Source of the DNA: Oligoflexales bacterium
GTDB taxonomy: Bacteria; Bdellovibrionota_B; Oligoflexia; Oligoflexales; RGVZ01
DNA length: 64,000 nucleotides
Direction: 5' to 3'
Assembly (NCBI GenBank): GCA_947479535.1
Contig: CANJZQ010000006.1
Coordinates: 1-64,000, forward strand
In this document: piece after piece, positions 1 through 8,698 of the stretch
How positions within the stretch are numbered: the stretch's first letter is position 1
How the letters are laid out: each line of letters starts with the position of its first letter
Translations under genes and position numbers: made by a program
The notes under the pieces: generated by a model
Seen by the model: only the letters and a program-made list of their open reading frames with translations
Told to the model about the DNA's origin: nothing
Database searches by the model: none

Positions 1-378
1 TGCCTAAAGTCGAGTCCATCCCAACTTCCTGGAGCTGCATGGATCTCCATTGATGACGAGAGCATGATAAAGGCGCTAAAGGCCCGCTTCGCGTCAAACG
101 ACTGCAACGTTATCAACAGCAGGCTAGTCAAAACCTTGCATTTGAACATCAAGGCCAGAAACATCAGCACACTCGGACTGCTTGCCGATTTACCTCTCCT
201 GGAGAGTCTGGATGTTTCAAACAATCCCCTGACTTCGCTGACGCCCCTGCTTTCTTTGGAAAACCTAAAATCCGTGAAACTTGGCGATTTGCCGCAGGCA
301 CTGCTGGAGGCCGAGGATGACACCATTGGTGCCCTCATTGGCAAAGGCGTCGCAATCGAATTCGACATCGATCCATGA
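1..378 (+). CDS. leucine-rich-repeat protein, 5' end outside the window
   Basis: Frame 1 is open from base 1 with no upstream stop, so this is probably the C-terminal part of a longer protein; the first ATG visible is at 64. The visible part carries SDS22/internalin-like leucine-rich repeats (LESLDVSNNPLTSLTPLLSL), which usually form protein-binding surfaces. Function and partner are unknown. The stop overlaps the start of the next gene as ATGA at 375-378, which suggests translational coupling with the CPBP protease, TrmL and HisC. The LRR call is from sequence; any role is unassigned. Confidence 0.7.
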   Translation, partial: CLKSSPSQLPGAAWISIDDESMIKALKARFASNDCNVINSRLVKTLHLNIKARNISTLGLLADLPLLESLDVSNNPLTSLTPLLSLENLKSVKLGDLPQALLEAEDDTIGALIGKGVAIEFDIDP

Positions 379-941
379 CGCAAACCAACAAAGCCCCTTC
401 CCTGCCCCGCATGTCGGCGGTCATCTACGGCGGGATGATTTTTACCGGTCTGTTGCTCATGCGTTTTTGGCAGAATAATCTCGCCAAATCATTTGCCATC
501 CCCGTCGATTCATCAGAACGTCTGCGAATCATCGCGGGAGGAATCCTCGCCGCGACGCTCCTTTTGACAAGCAGTGCCGCCCTTGAAAGCTGCAACGAAT
601 CCTTCCGCCGCCTCAAGGACATGTTCATCCAGCTGATCGGGCCGTCGCCGGCCTGGGTTGCGGTCTGGTTGGCCTTTTTGTCGTCTTTTGGAGAAGAGAT
701 CCTGTTCCGCGGGGCACTGCAACCAACCTTTGGCCTGGTCCCAACCAGCATCATGTTTGGCCTTGCCCACGTTGGTCCTGATGGCAAAATTGGCGTTTGG
801 AGTTTCTGGGCGACAGGAGCCGGCCTGGTTTTGGGTTGGACCTACATCGAAACAAGCTGCCTGTTGCCCGCAATCATGGGACACTTTCTGGTAAATGGAG
901 TTTCGCTTTTGGCACTACAGAGGCAATATCGTCAGCGATGA
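375..941 (+). CDS. CPBP-family intramembrane metalloprotease
   Basis: A 188-residue multi-spanning membrane protein with the three CPBP (Abi/CAAX protease-like) motifs: EExxxR as FGEEILFRGAL (E107, E108, R112), FGLAH (H132) and HFLVN (H170, N174). Such proteins cleave or bind substrates within the membrane; some process prenylated or peptide substrates and others serve in self-immunity. The substrate cannot be read here. It starts inside the stop of the LRR gene and its own stop overlaps the trmL start (ATGA at 938-941), so it sits in a tight co-translated run. Length is somewhat short but all catalytic motifs are present. Confidence 0.85.
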   Translation: MTQTNKAPSLPRMSAVIYGGMIFTGLLLMRFWQNNLAKSFAIPVDSSERLRIIAGGILAATLLLTSSAALESCNESFRRLKDMFIQLIGPSPAWVAVWLAFLSSFGEEILFRGALQPTFGLVPTSIMFGLAHVGPDGKIGVWSFWATGAGLVLGWTYIETSCLLPAIMGHFLVNGVSLLALQRQYRQR

Positions 942-1426
942 ATCCAGGTCACCTCCACGTCTGCCTTTATCGTCCGGAAATCCCGCAAAACACCGGGAAT
1001 ATCGGACGACTTGTTGCTGGATCACAGTGCCGCTTGCACTTGATCCGGCCGTTCGCTTTTTCGACAGATGATAAAAACCTGCGGCGCGCTGGCCTTGACT
1101 ACTGGCCTTATCTCGATCTCGAAATTCACGATGACTTGAACCAACTTGTCGCGCTGCACGCGCCGAGGGTCGCTTTTTTTTCAGCCCGCGCCACGCGCCC
1201 ATACACCGAAATTCCAGTGGAAACAGACCTCCTGGTTTTTGGGCAAGAGACCAAAGGACTACCCAAGGCATTGCACGAATCCGAGTCTGAAAATTTTTAT
1301 ACCATTCCGATTTTTCACGACAAGGTCCGCAGCCTCAATCTGGCAAATGCGGTTTCGATTGTTCTTTACCACCAACTGATGAAACGCCAAGGCCGCTTTC
1401 AAGATCAAAGCCAGGAGGTGCCATGA
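938..1426 (+). CDS. trmL: tRNA (cytidine/uridine(34)-2'-O)-methyltransferase TrmL
   Basis: A 162-residue SPOUT-class methyltransferase. It has the N-terminal signature YRPEIPQNTGNIGR (residues 11-24), the SAM-binding region LVFGQETKGLP (99-109) and the trefoil-knot helix RSLNLANAVSIVLYH (131-145), all typical of TrmL (YibK), which 2'-O-methylates the wobble nucleotide of leucine tRNAs. The ATG at 938 was chosen because the protein then begins at the conserved N-terminus and makes an ATGA overlap with the CPBP gene; the longer frame upstream is a shadow of that gene. The stop overlaps the hisC start at 1423. Confidence 0.93.
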   Translation: MNPGHLHVCLYRPEIPQNTGNIGRLVAGSQCRLHLIRPFAFSTDDKNLRRAGLDYWPYLDLEIHDDLNQLVALHAPRVAFFSARATRPYTEIPVETDLLVFGQETKGLPKALHESESENFYTIPIFHDKVRSLNLANAVSIVLYHQLMKRQGRFQDQSQEVP

Positions 1427-2547
1427 ATCACGACCACGACCTTTTCACACCGAACCAGGTTTCTGACGAATGGCTCCAGCAATTCCTCGTGCCTAGTCTG
1501 ATCGCCGCAAATCCCTACAAAATTGACACCACGACCACTCCAGTCAAACTCGACCAGAATGAAAACCCGTGGGACTGGCCAGAAAGAATTAAAGACAAGA
1601 TCATCACGGAGCTGCGCAACCTTCCTTGGAACCGCTATCCATCAGCCTATGCTGACGATCTTGCCGATCTAGTTGGAGCTCAATCTGGATTGACCGCTGG
1701 TTGCGTGCTCCTTGGACCAGGATCCAATTACCTGGTCGCCCTCACCATGAGCACCTTTTCCCGCATCGGCCGGGGCAAAGTCGTCATCGCGAGGCCGTCA
1801 TTTGCCCTTTATGAATCGCACTGCGCCTACGATGGAATTCCAGTTGACCCGTGGCCGCTTGATGCAAACATGCAGTACGACACTTCGCTTCTGCCGGAAT
1901 TAACACCGGGATCGATGGTGGTCTTTGCCTCGCCAAATAATCCTGTGGGAAATGTTTTGCCCTACAAGACCCTTCAGGACCTGGCCACATTGCACCCAGA
2001 TGTTTTGTTTGTGGCAGATGAGGCTTATCTGGAATACGCGCGGGAGCCGTATACGCCTCTTTTAAAGGACCACAGTAACATCCTCCTGATTAGAACTTTT
2101 TCCAAAACCCTCGGGGCCGCAGGCGTTCGGATCGGATATATTCTCGGGGCTCCAAAATTGATCGAGCAACTACGCAAGCTGCGTCTGCCCTACATGATCA
2201 ATTTATTCGGACTCGTGGCTGCCCGGCTGGTCCTTGAGGACCATGAAACTCAAAAACACTTCAAGGGCATCGTGGCAAAAGGGATTGCAGAACGCGAACG
2301 GGTTTACGAAGCATTGGAATTGATGGCCCCAAGAAAGGGCTTTCTGGTGATACCGTCCGAAGCGAATTTTATTTTGCTGAAATGGCAGGATCAGTCGGCG
2401 TCCTCAAGGGCCTACCGCTACATCCTGGCGCAAGGAATTCTGATTCGCGACGTTTCAAAAGGCCCCGGACTCGCCGGTTGCCTCCGGGTAACCATCGGTA
2501 CCAGCGAACAAAACAATCTTTTTTTATCGGCTGTTCAAGGAATCTAA
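1423..2547 (+). CDS. hisC: histidinol-phosphate aminotransferase-like PLP enzyme
   Basis: A 374-residue fold-type I aminotransferase. Visible motifs are LDQNENPWDWP near residue 43, SPNNPVGN (170-177), VADEAYLEY (198-206, with the Asp that contacts the pyridine nitrogen), and RTFSKTLGAAGVRIGY with Lys228 as the PLP Schiff-base lysine. HisC converts imidazole-acetol phosphate plus glutamate to histidinol phosphate in histidine synthesis; some relatives act on aromatic amino acids. No other his gene lies nearby, so the exact substrate is inferred. It is coupled to trmL by ATGA overlap and is the last gene of this run, followed by a GC-rich hairpin. Confidence 0.82.
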   Translation: MNHDHDLFTPNQVSDEWLQQFLVPSLIAANPYKIDTTTTPVKLDQNENPWDWPERIKDKIITELRNLPWNRYPSAYADDLADLVGAQSGLTAGCVLLGPGSNYLVALTMSTFSRIGRGKVVIARPSFALYESHCAYDGIPVDPWPLDANMQYDTSLLPELTPGSMVVFASPNNPVGNVLPYKTLQDLATLHPDVLFVADEAYLEYAREPYTPLLKDHSNILLIRTFSKTLGAAGVRIGYILGAPKLIEQLRKLRLPYMINLFGLVAARLVLEDHETQKHFKGIVAKGIAERERVYEALELMAPRKGFLVIPSEANFILLKWQDQSASSRAYRYILAQGILIRDVSKGPGLAGCLRVTIGTSEQNNLFLSAVQGI

Positions 2548-2556
2548 CATCCTCGG

Positions 2557-2578
2557 GGTCGGGCATCCCTCCCCGACC
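2557..2578 (+). terminator. hairpin after hisC, possible terminator
   Basis: GGTCGGG at 2557-2563 pairs with CCCGACC at 2572-2578 around an 8-base loop, starting 10 bases after the hisC stop. The following bases are not a run of T, so it may act as a weak or factor-assisted terminator or an mRNA 3' stabiliser. The rest of the gap to 2671 shows no gene. Confidence 0.35.
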
Positions 2579-2670
2579 AAGCTTTAAACTTCAGACATTA
2601 TTTCCGATACCTTCGGCAGTGGGGTCGCGTTTGCGGCCGCTGTTAACCCCTTCTCTTGCGGGTCGAAATT

Positions 2671-3891
2671 ATGGCGAACGAACTCGATTTCTCAAAAAAG
2701 TTTTCCATCCCGATTCCGGCAAAGCAGGATCCGTCGCAGCCCGTGTTGATCATCGACGACCAGTCCGACATCCGCCTGATCATCAGTCACCACCTGACCA
2801 AATTGTCCTTCTCCAAAGTTTTACAGGCATCGGATGCTTACGATGCGGTGACCATCCTGCAAAACACACCAAATTGCGCCATGGTCCTTTGTGACTCATC
2901 CATGCCATTCATGAGTGCCGTCGATTTGCTCAACGAAATGAAAGAGAGGGTTGATCTCGCCCGTGTCCCGTTCTGCATGATGCTGGACGGCGCAAACCGC
3001 GAAAAATTGATGCATGCCGTAGAGCATGGCGTTGACGAGATTCTTGCAAAACCATTCACACTGCAGGATCTCACGGTAAAAATGACCTCGTGCTTCCGAA
3101 ATTTTCATAATCCAAAAAATCCAGAAAAAATTTACGAACTGGCAAAGTTGCGTCTCCGCGAAAAAAACTATGTGGAAGCCCTTGAAATTTACCAAGCCCT
3201 CCGCGAAACCTCGCCCAATGCAGTAAGACCACTGCTTGGTCTCGTGCGGATCAAAATGGCACAAGGTAAAAACGAAGAAGCTGTAGCATTGATCCAGCAA
3301 GCCGAGGCGATGAATCCAAAATTCGTCCCGACTTGGGTCATGAAAGCCGAGCTTCAATTGACGATGAAAGACATGAATGGCGCTGTCGAAAGCTACAAAT
3401 CAGCCATCCTCTTGTCACCACTGAATCCAATCCGTTACAAAAGCGCCGCAGACATGCTTTTTAAAATGCAGCGCTATGCCGAGGTGGTGGAGATTCTGGA
3501 ACTGGCATGGAGCAATCAAGTCCAGTTCAAAGAACTGAACCATTACCTTTCCCAAGGCCACTTCATGGTCAAGGATTATCCCAAGGCACTAAAATTCATC
3601 AAGACGGCTGTGCTGGCGGAGCCAAACAACATCACATACCTGAACCAGTATGGAATCTGTTTAAAAGAAACCAACCAGTTTGACGAAGCCTCAAAGATTT
3701 ATAACCAGATCATCAAGATCGAACCCGAAAACAAATCCGCCCTCTACAACAAGGCGATTCTGCTTTTCACGAAGGGCGCCAAAGAGGAAGCCGTCAAGTT
3801 GCTGGATCGCATTGTGAAAAAGCACCCGGACTTCGCCCAGGCTGCGGCAAAACTAAAAGAATACCAGGAGAATTTAAAGCAGCCTGCTTGA
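2671..3891 (+). CDS. receiver-domain protein with C-terminal TPR repeats
   Basis: A 406-residue soluble protein. Residues about 25-140 form a response-regulator receiver domain: LIIDD (D29, D30), the phosphoacceptor LCDSSMP (D75) and the lysine motif EILAKPF. From about residue 150 to the end there are tandem tetratricopeptide repeats (for example YNQIIKIEPENKSALYNKA). No DNA-binding or enzymatic output domain is present, so phosphorylation probably controls protein-protein contacts through the TPRs. ATG 2671 is preferred over the TTG at 2656. It stands alone and converges with the oxygenase gene at 3903. Confidence 0.85.
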   Translation: MANELDFSKKFSIPIPAKQDPSQPVLIIDDQSDIRLIISHHLTKLSFSKVLQASDAYDAVTILQNTPNCAMVLCDSSMPFMSAVDLLNEMKERVDLARVPFCMMLDGANREKLMHAVEHGVDEILAKPFTLQDLTVKMTSCFRNFHNPKNPEKIYELAKLRLREKNYVEALEIYQALRETSPNAVRPLLGLVRIKMAQGKNEEAVALIQQAEAMNPKFVPTWVMKAELQLTMKDMNGAVESYKSAILLSPLNPIRYKSAADMLFKMQRYAEVVEILELAWSNQVQFKELNHYLSQGHFMVKDYPKALKFIKTAVLAEPNNITYLNQYGICLKETNQFDEASKIYNQIIKIEPENKSALYNKAILLFTKGAKEEAVKLLDRIVKKHPDFAQAAAKLKEYQENLKQPA

Positions 3892-3902
3892 GACGAGGGG
3901 AG

Positions 3903-4928
3903 TTACTTTACCAGTCCGATTTCCGCCAAACGCTGTGCCAGATAATCCTTTGCGGTAATGTCCGGGTACAACTTCTTGCCCCCCATTCGTTCGATGCAGC
4001 TTGCCAAAGGATTGAGCGAAGCCTCGCTCCGCGGATGGACAAAAAACGGCATCGAAAACCGACGTTCACGGCTGTTGTCCGGATTGACGACGCGATGGGT
4101 CGTGCTGCGTAAAACACCATTGGTCAGGTTTTGGATCATGTCACCGGTGTCGACAATGATTTGTCCACTCAAGGCATGAATGGGACGCCACGTGCCATCA
4201 TGCTGCAAAAGCTCCAAACCTCCAGAAGTCGCCTCCACCAAAAGGGTGATCAGATTGATGTCTTCGTGGGCAGCCGCGCGAATGCTTGAGGGATCTGAGT
4301 CCGAACCAACCGGTGGATAGTGAATGATACGCAGGATCGTGTCACCATCCTCGGCAATGCCTGTAAATGTGTCCCGCGGCTCACCCAAATATTCTGCGCA
4401 CGCTTGAAGGACACTCACGGCACAGCGTTCCATGCCCTTGTAAAGTTCAAGCATCACTGGCTTGAATTGAGGTAGTTCCTCGGGCCAAACATTATCAAGG
4501 CGTGAAACTCCGGCTTGCGCTGAAGTCTTCCAAGGTTCCCGGCCCACGTGCCAGAATTCCTTCAAATCCGGGGCTTTTGCGTCCTTGGCGTGTTCGCGAC
4601 CAAAGCTTGTGAAACCCCTTTGTCCATGCCAGGAAAGGTTTTCGTAGGAACGTTTCTGAGATTCTTCCAGCTCAAAAAATTGTTGAGCCAAATCGTAAGC
4701 CGCGCCCATCAGGTCCGGCTGCTCATCGCGAATGCCCGCCGCACGGTCATGACCATTAACGCCATGGTTCTCAAGGGCGAAGAAACCGATATCTTCAAGC
4801 GCTTCACCGACCGTGCTGACAAAACGGCTACGACGAGCCGGATCACCGGACAAAAAATCCTGCAAATCGGCAACGGGGATGGTCTGTTGCTTTTGTTGAT
4901 TTTGTTGATGAGAACGGTTCAAACTCAT
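3903..4928 (-). CDS. isopenicillin N synthase-like 2-oxoglutarate/Fe(II) dioxygenase
   Basis: A 341-residue non-haem iron oxygenase. The facial triad is visible as AAHEDINLITLL (H221, D223) and TTHRVV (H278), and the co-substrate motif RxS as RRFSMPFF (R290, S292). The N-terminal DIOX_N region reads EDIGFFALENHGV. Family members oxidise small molecules; the substrate is unknown. ATG 4928 is chosen over an upstream TTG because GAGGGAG lies 9 bases before it. It lies 42 bases after the HEFGHH lipoprotein gene and is probably in the same operon. The N-terminus is Gln-rich (QQNQQKQQ). A paralogue lies at 24326-25324. Confidence 0.88.
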   Translation of the reverse strand: MSLNRSHQQNQQKQQTIPVADLQDFLSGDPARRSRFVSTVGEALEDIGFFALENHGVNGHDRAAGIRDEQPDLMGAAYDLAQQFFELEESQKRSYENLSWHGQRGFTSFGREHAKDAKAPDLKEFWHVGREPWKTSAQAGVSRLDNVWPEELPQFKPVMLELYKGMERCAVSVLQACAEYLGEPRDTFTGIAEDGDTILRIIHYPPVGSDSDPSSIRAAAHEDINLITLLVEATSGGLELLQHDGTWRPIHALSGQIIVDTGDMIQNLTNGVLRSTTHRVVNPDNSRERRFSMPFFVHPRSEASLNPLASCIERMGGKKLYPDITAKDYLAQRLAEIGLVK

Positions 4929-4970
4929 CGGGCGCATCTCCCTCTTGAAGTTCAAGGACTCGTTATAAAA

Positions 4971-6599
4971 TTATGGCGCGCAGCGCAAGCTGCCATTGCC
5001 CACAATCTCGCCAACCAGGGCCGGCATGACGGCCTGCATTGCCTGGCACTGCCCTGCACCCAGTTCCCCCGCCGAAAAACCATAGGCTGCGCGGGTTTCG
5101 GCCGCCACAACCATGGCATCACGGACGAATGATCCAAGGGTTACCCGACCATTGGACCGAATCTGGCTACCCATCTTCTGCGCCCAACGCAGCAACATGT
5201 CACCCTTGAACAATGACCTTTCGGCAGTGGAACGAAAAGCCCGCTTCGTCGCGACATCAGCCGCAGTCGATTCAAAGACCGCATCGATTCCGTGTGCTGC
5301 AATGGCACCGATGGAATGAATCCCCTGAAAGTCTGGGGCTGAGCAGGATTCACTTCCATCAACCTCCTGGGTCGAGAGAAAAATGCCTTTCACCCGTTCG
5401 TCATATACTTTTGGTGTGCCATCCCCAAACGCTGGCATTTCGGCATCACGAGACCCGCCAAAGCAATCAACCCCCTTCAACTGACCATCTTCACTGTTGC
5501 GCGTGTAACGCGCATAAAGGTCCGCGAATCCTTCATTGATCGCACCCCAATACAAAGCCGGTCCAACGGAACGGGCTGCAGGCTGGGCAGGGTTTCCGAA
5601 AATAATGCCAAAGCCATTTGCCATGCTCATCAAAGGCGACGGCAGAGCCCCCGAACCAGACGCACGAAATCCAATACGGGACCAATCAAACATCGGCGGA
5701 GTCGCATCGAACAGGTGACGGTCCGCAGTCCCATGACTCCCCTGCCCCCCAACCAAGCCAGATAATGCCAGGCTGTTATTTCCACCGAGGGCATAGCTCC
5801 GCAGGATGTGATGACCAAATTCATGACTCATCGCCCAAGGCACTTCCCACAAGAAAAGATCCTTCCATAGGCCATTGTCTTCCGCCTTTTGGCTTTTGGG
5901 ATAGATCAAGAACGCCGGCCCTGAGCGGTGAGCAGGAGAATAGGCTAGATTGTCCGTGATCAACGAAACCCGGGTTTCTTTTGAACCATTGGCGTTGCTG
6001 ACCGAAAACGAGCGCTCGACACGTGGCAACACCACCAATTCGGTGGACGGTAGATTAGCCATGCGTGACGGCAGGGCATTGTGAAATTCATAAGCTGTAT
6101 TAAGCGTAAATAGTCCAGCCAACGCCACCGTTTCGTAGGACGTGCGAGGAAATACCGCGCGGTCGCGGCAAATCTTAAGTGGTTTGGCTTGTTCAAGAAC
6201 TTGAAAGTCATCCGGACAAACGATCTGAGAGCCGATGACTTCGCAGTTGGCCCGTTCGCGCAGGCCGTAGGTGGTTTTGGTGATGTGGCGAGACCCAAGC
6301 ACAGGCGCAGACGTCACGGCGGTCAATGAAGCCGTAATTTCCCGAATCTGGCCTTGGTGCCATTCAAAAATATTGGCTTCGACCACGGCATTTGTTCCGG
6401 TTGCTTGACTCTGGCAGGCGGCGTCATCAAATCCGATGGCATCAGTTCCATCGGCATTCCGCATGGCTTCTGTGTTATCGGTCGGATTCAGGCCAGGATT
6501 GGAATTCGACCCTTCCCCGCCCGAACCGCACGCGTTTATGGCGAAAGCCCCACCGGTCAGGACAAGAATCAAAACGATTTTGGAACTACGGATCAGCAT
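4971..6599 (-). CDS. secreted HEFGHH zinc-metalloprotease-like lipoprotein
   Basis: A 542-residue exported protein. It begins MLIRSSKIVLILVLTGG and has a lipobox-like INAC with Cys24, followed by a Gly/Ser/Asn-rich linker. The zinc motif is WAMSHEFGHHILR (H259, E260, H263) and a likely third ligand lies in INEGFADLYARY (E356), about 93 residues later, an arrangement known from gluzincin-type peptidases. It contains many Cys residues, consistent with folding outside the cytoplasm. ATG 6599 is preceded by GAGG at 8 bases; the longer upstream frame only reads through a CAA/CAG repeat. Protease activity is inferred; no named family is certain. A second protein of this style lies at 34399-36306. 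Confidence 0.78.
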   Translation of the reverse strand: MLIRSSKIVLILVLTGGAFAINACGSGGEGSNSNPGLNPTDNTEAMRNADGTDAIGFDDAACQSQATGTNAVVEANIFEWHQGQIREITASLTAVTSAPVLGSRHITKTTYGLRERANCEVIGSQIVCPDDFQVLEQAKPLKICRDRAVFPRTSYETVALAGLFTLNTAYEFHNALPSRMANLPSTELVVLPRVERSFSVSNANGSKETRVSLITDNLAYSPAHRSGPAFLIYPKSQKAEDNGLWKDLFLWEVPWAMSHEFGHHILRSYALGGNNSLALSGLVGGQGSHGTADRHLFDATPPMFDWSRIGFRASGSGALPSPLMSMANGFGIIFGNPAQPAARSVGPALYWGAINEGFADLYARYTRNSEDGQLKGVDCFGGSRDAEMPAFGDGTPKVYDERVKGIFLSTQEVDGSESCSAPDFQGIHSIGAIAAHGIDAVFESTAADVATKRAFRSTAERSLFKGDMLLRWAQKMGSQIRSNGRVTLGSFVRDAMVVAAETRAAYGFSAGELGAGQCQAMQAVMPALVGEIVGNGSLRCAP

Positions 6600-6610
6600 C
6601 GCGCATACCT

Positions 6611-6630
6611 CAACAACAGCAACAACAGCA
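6611..6630 (-). repeat. CAACAACAG repeat directly upstream of a lipoprotein gene
   Basis: Two perfect copies of the 9-mer CAACAACAG plus CA (plus-strand reading) lie just upstream of the GAGG ribosome-binding site of the HEFGHH lipoprotein gene, so the mRNA leader reads GUUGUUGCU-type repeats. The flanking 30 bases are also rich in CAA and CAG. A similar tract lies upstream of the CAP lipoprotein gene at 9403-9425. Confidence 0.75.
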
Positions 6631-6685
6631 AAAAACACAGCAACCACTCAACAAACAGCCAGACAGGAGTTGGCTGCACTCGCCA

Positions 6686-8689
6686 TCAACCAGCCCGGGG
6701 CACCCTGAAATCCGATGCCACGACGACATCACCTATTTGACGGGGTCTGAACAAGAGCCTCATGCCAACCCGGATGTTTTCAAGACCGGCACGCCCGAGG
6801 TCATGAGGAAAGAACAGAAAAGAGCGGCGCCCACGTGCCCCATCGTCAATCGTAAGAGACCCCATCCGGTCAGGATCAAAGAAGGTCACCACGCCCTCTG
6901 ACTCCGTGATGTCTTCCGGGCGTTCGATCACAAGTGGCCCGGTGCTGCCTGGGACTGCGGCAGCCTCAATGGCCGCTTTAACGGCAGCAACCTTTGTATC
7001 GTCTTCGCGCAGCATGATCACCACCAGATGCCGGGCGCGGGTCGCTGCCACATACATCATGCTGGACATGATCGGGTTGGAAAGTTCCATCTTGTGTTCG
7101 CTGAAATTGATCAGGATCGCAACCTTCGCCTCCAGGCCTTTGAAACCGGCCACCGTCGCAACGTGCGGACCAGTCGATTTCGCAGCCGAAGCCCCAGTGG
7201 CTTTTGCCGAGGCATCCACACCAAGTCCGACCAATGGCGCATTCATTCCCGTCAAAATCGATTCCGGTGCCTTTGGGTTCCTTGCCGAGATCAATGCGAT
7301 TTCATCCGGGCGCAGGTGTTCGCGGCGGATCAGATCCGACAAAAGCAACTCGAGTTTCTTCTGTGCGTCAGCCCGGTCTTTGTAGGTGACAATCTGGGGC
7401 ATGAAGCCACTGCGTCCGCTATGACTCTTAAGCACCTGGCTGCCCGTGCGGAACTCGCGGGCAAAGGTCGATATCTCTTTCGTCGTCCGGTAGTTGTGCA
7501 CCAGGGGAAAATACGGCGGAGCCACGGGCAAAACCTGCTCAGGTACGAACAACGTCTCGCCGCTTCCGGAGCCGAAAACACCCTGACTGCGATCAAAGAA
7601 CAAGTAGAAACGCCCGCTCTCGGGACTGATGAGCAATCGCTCGATGCATTCCCACCAGAAGGGCTGTACGTCTTGAGCTTCGTCACAAAGGATCACATCA
7701 TAACGGCATGAATCAGCAGCGATCGCAGTTTTGAGTTTCTCGGGCCCATCAAACTGAAGCCAATCTTCGAGTTTGCCTTGATAACCAGCCGGAACCCGCA
7801 GGAGTTCGACTCCAAATTTGGACCCAAGCTCGCCATAGGTCATCACGTCAACGCCGCGACCGATATCGACACGAAGGCGTTCATTTAGCACCGGATTTGA
7901 TGATGTCAGAAGAACCTTGGCGCCCTCATCACGGTAACGGCGGGCAAGCATGGCAGCCAACATGGTTTTTCCTGTACCAGCCTCGCCTTCAATACCAAGG
8001 CGGCGTGCACTCGTGACTGGTGTGACCAGGGATTCTTGAATCGATTCAATATCTGCAACGCGCAAATCATGATGGTCCACATACTCGCGCAAGAATCTGC
8101 GACTTTCAAAATGACTGCCCTTGAGCAACCGGTCGAGGTTTTTTTCACCCGGGCTGCTGAACTTCAAATATTTTTCGAGATGGGATTTGCGCACAATCTC
8201 AAACAGGGTTTCTTCGAGGCGCTCCATACGCTGGCGGCCAATCACCAGGTCACGTTCCACCCCTGCCGTCATTGGCAATTCAGATTCATCAAGATAAGGC
8301 AAACAGACGGCATGACAAACTGGCATGCGCATGTTTTCGCGTTTCAGAAAACGATAGAAGCGGTTTTTCCAGACCAGGGCCTGGTTGAAGGGATTCTGAA
8401 TCCGAAACCGCTCGCCTTGCCGGTTGATCGAGAAAAAATCTCCGTTTTCAATCTGAATTCTGCCGCCCTTGACTTCGACGACAACAAATCCGGCAGATGG
8501 ATGCCACAAGACAAAATCGATCTCGCCTTCCTGCAATCCTTCACCCGGCTCAAACGCCGACAGGACACATGAATAATAAACGCGCCATCCGGCACTCAGA
8601 CTTTGCCCGGCAACGCGGTAAAAGGTTTCTTCCGCGCTGCTTGGGAAAACCACGCGCTGTTTTTCGACGTCTGGAATCATGGTGACCAT
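6686..8689 (-). CDS. NERD-domain superfamily 1 helicase/ATPase
   Basis: A 667-residue cytoplasmic protein. Residues about 15-120 are a NERD nuclease-related domain: GEIDFVLWHP (E56, D58) and VVVEVKGG (E72, K74). Then comes a UvrD/DUF2075-like ATPase: Walker A GEAGTGKT (235-242), Walker B VILCDEAQD (D336, E337), motif IV-like LVHNYRTTKE and the late motifs GFKGLEAKVAILI and YVAATRARHLVV. NERD helicases are thought to act on DNA, some in defence or repair contexts; the role here is not shown. ATG 8689 is 9 bases from the stop of the CAP lipoprotein gene, whose end supplies a GGAG site, so the two are likely co-translated. Confidence 0.85.
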   Translation of the reverse strand: MVTMIPDVEKQRVVFPSSAEETFYRVAGQSLSAGWRVYYSCVLSAFEPGEGLQEGEIDFVLWHPSAGFVVVEVKGGRIQIENGDFFSINRQGERFRIQNPFNQALVWKNRFYRFLKRENMRMPVCHAVCLPYLDESELPMTAGVERDLVIGRQRMERLEETLFEIVRKSHLEKYLKFSSPGEKNLDRLLKGSHFESRRFLREYVDHHDLRVADIESIQESLVTPVTSARRLGIEGEAGTGKTMLAAMLARRYRDEGAKVLLTSSNPVLNERLRVDIGRGVDVMTYGELGSKFGVELLRVPAGYQGKLEDWLQFDGPEKLKTAIAADSCRYDVILCDEAQDVQPFWWECIERLLISPESGRFYLFFDRSQGVFGSGSGETLFVPEQVLPVAPPYFPLVHNYRTTKEISTFAREFRTGSQVLKSHSGRSGFMPQIVTYKDRADAQKKLELLLSDLIRREHLRPDEIALISARNPKAPESILTGMNAPLVGLGVDASAKATGASAAKSTGPHVATVAGFKGLEAKVAILINFSEHKMELSNPIMSSMMYVAATRARHLVVIMLREDDTKVAAVKAAIEAAAVPGSTGPLVIERPEDITESEGVVTFFDPDRMGSLTIDDGARGRRSFLFFPHDLGRAGLENIRVGMRLLFRPRQIGDVVVASDFRVPRAG

Positions 8690-8698
8690 ATTAAAACT

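Noticed and set aside
6600..6660. Extension of the HEFGHH lipoprotein through the CAA/CAG repeat.
   Set aside because: The extra residues (MVAVFFAVVAVVEVCA) begin at a non-ATG codon and would place the signal core before the real basic start; the GAGG site fits ATG 6599.
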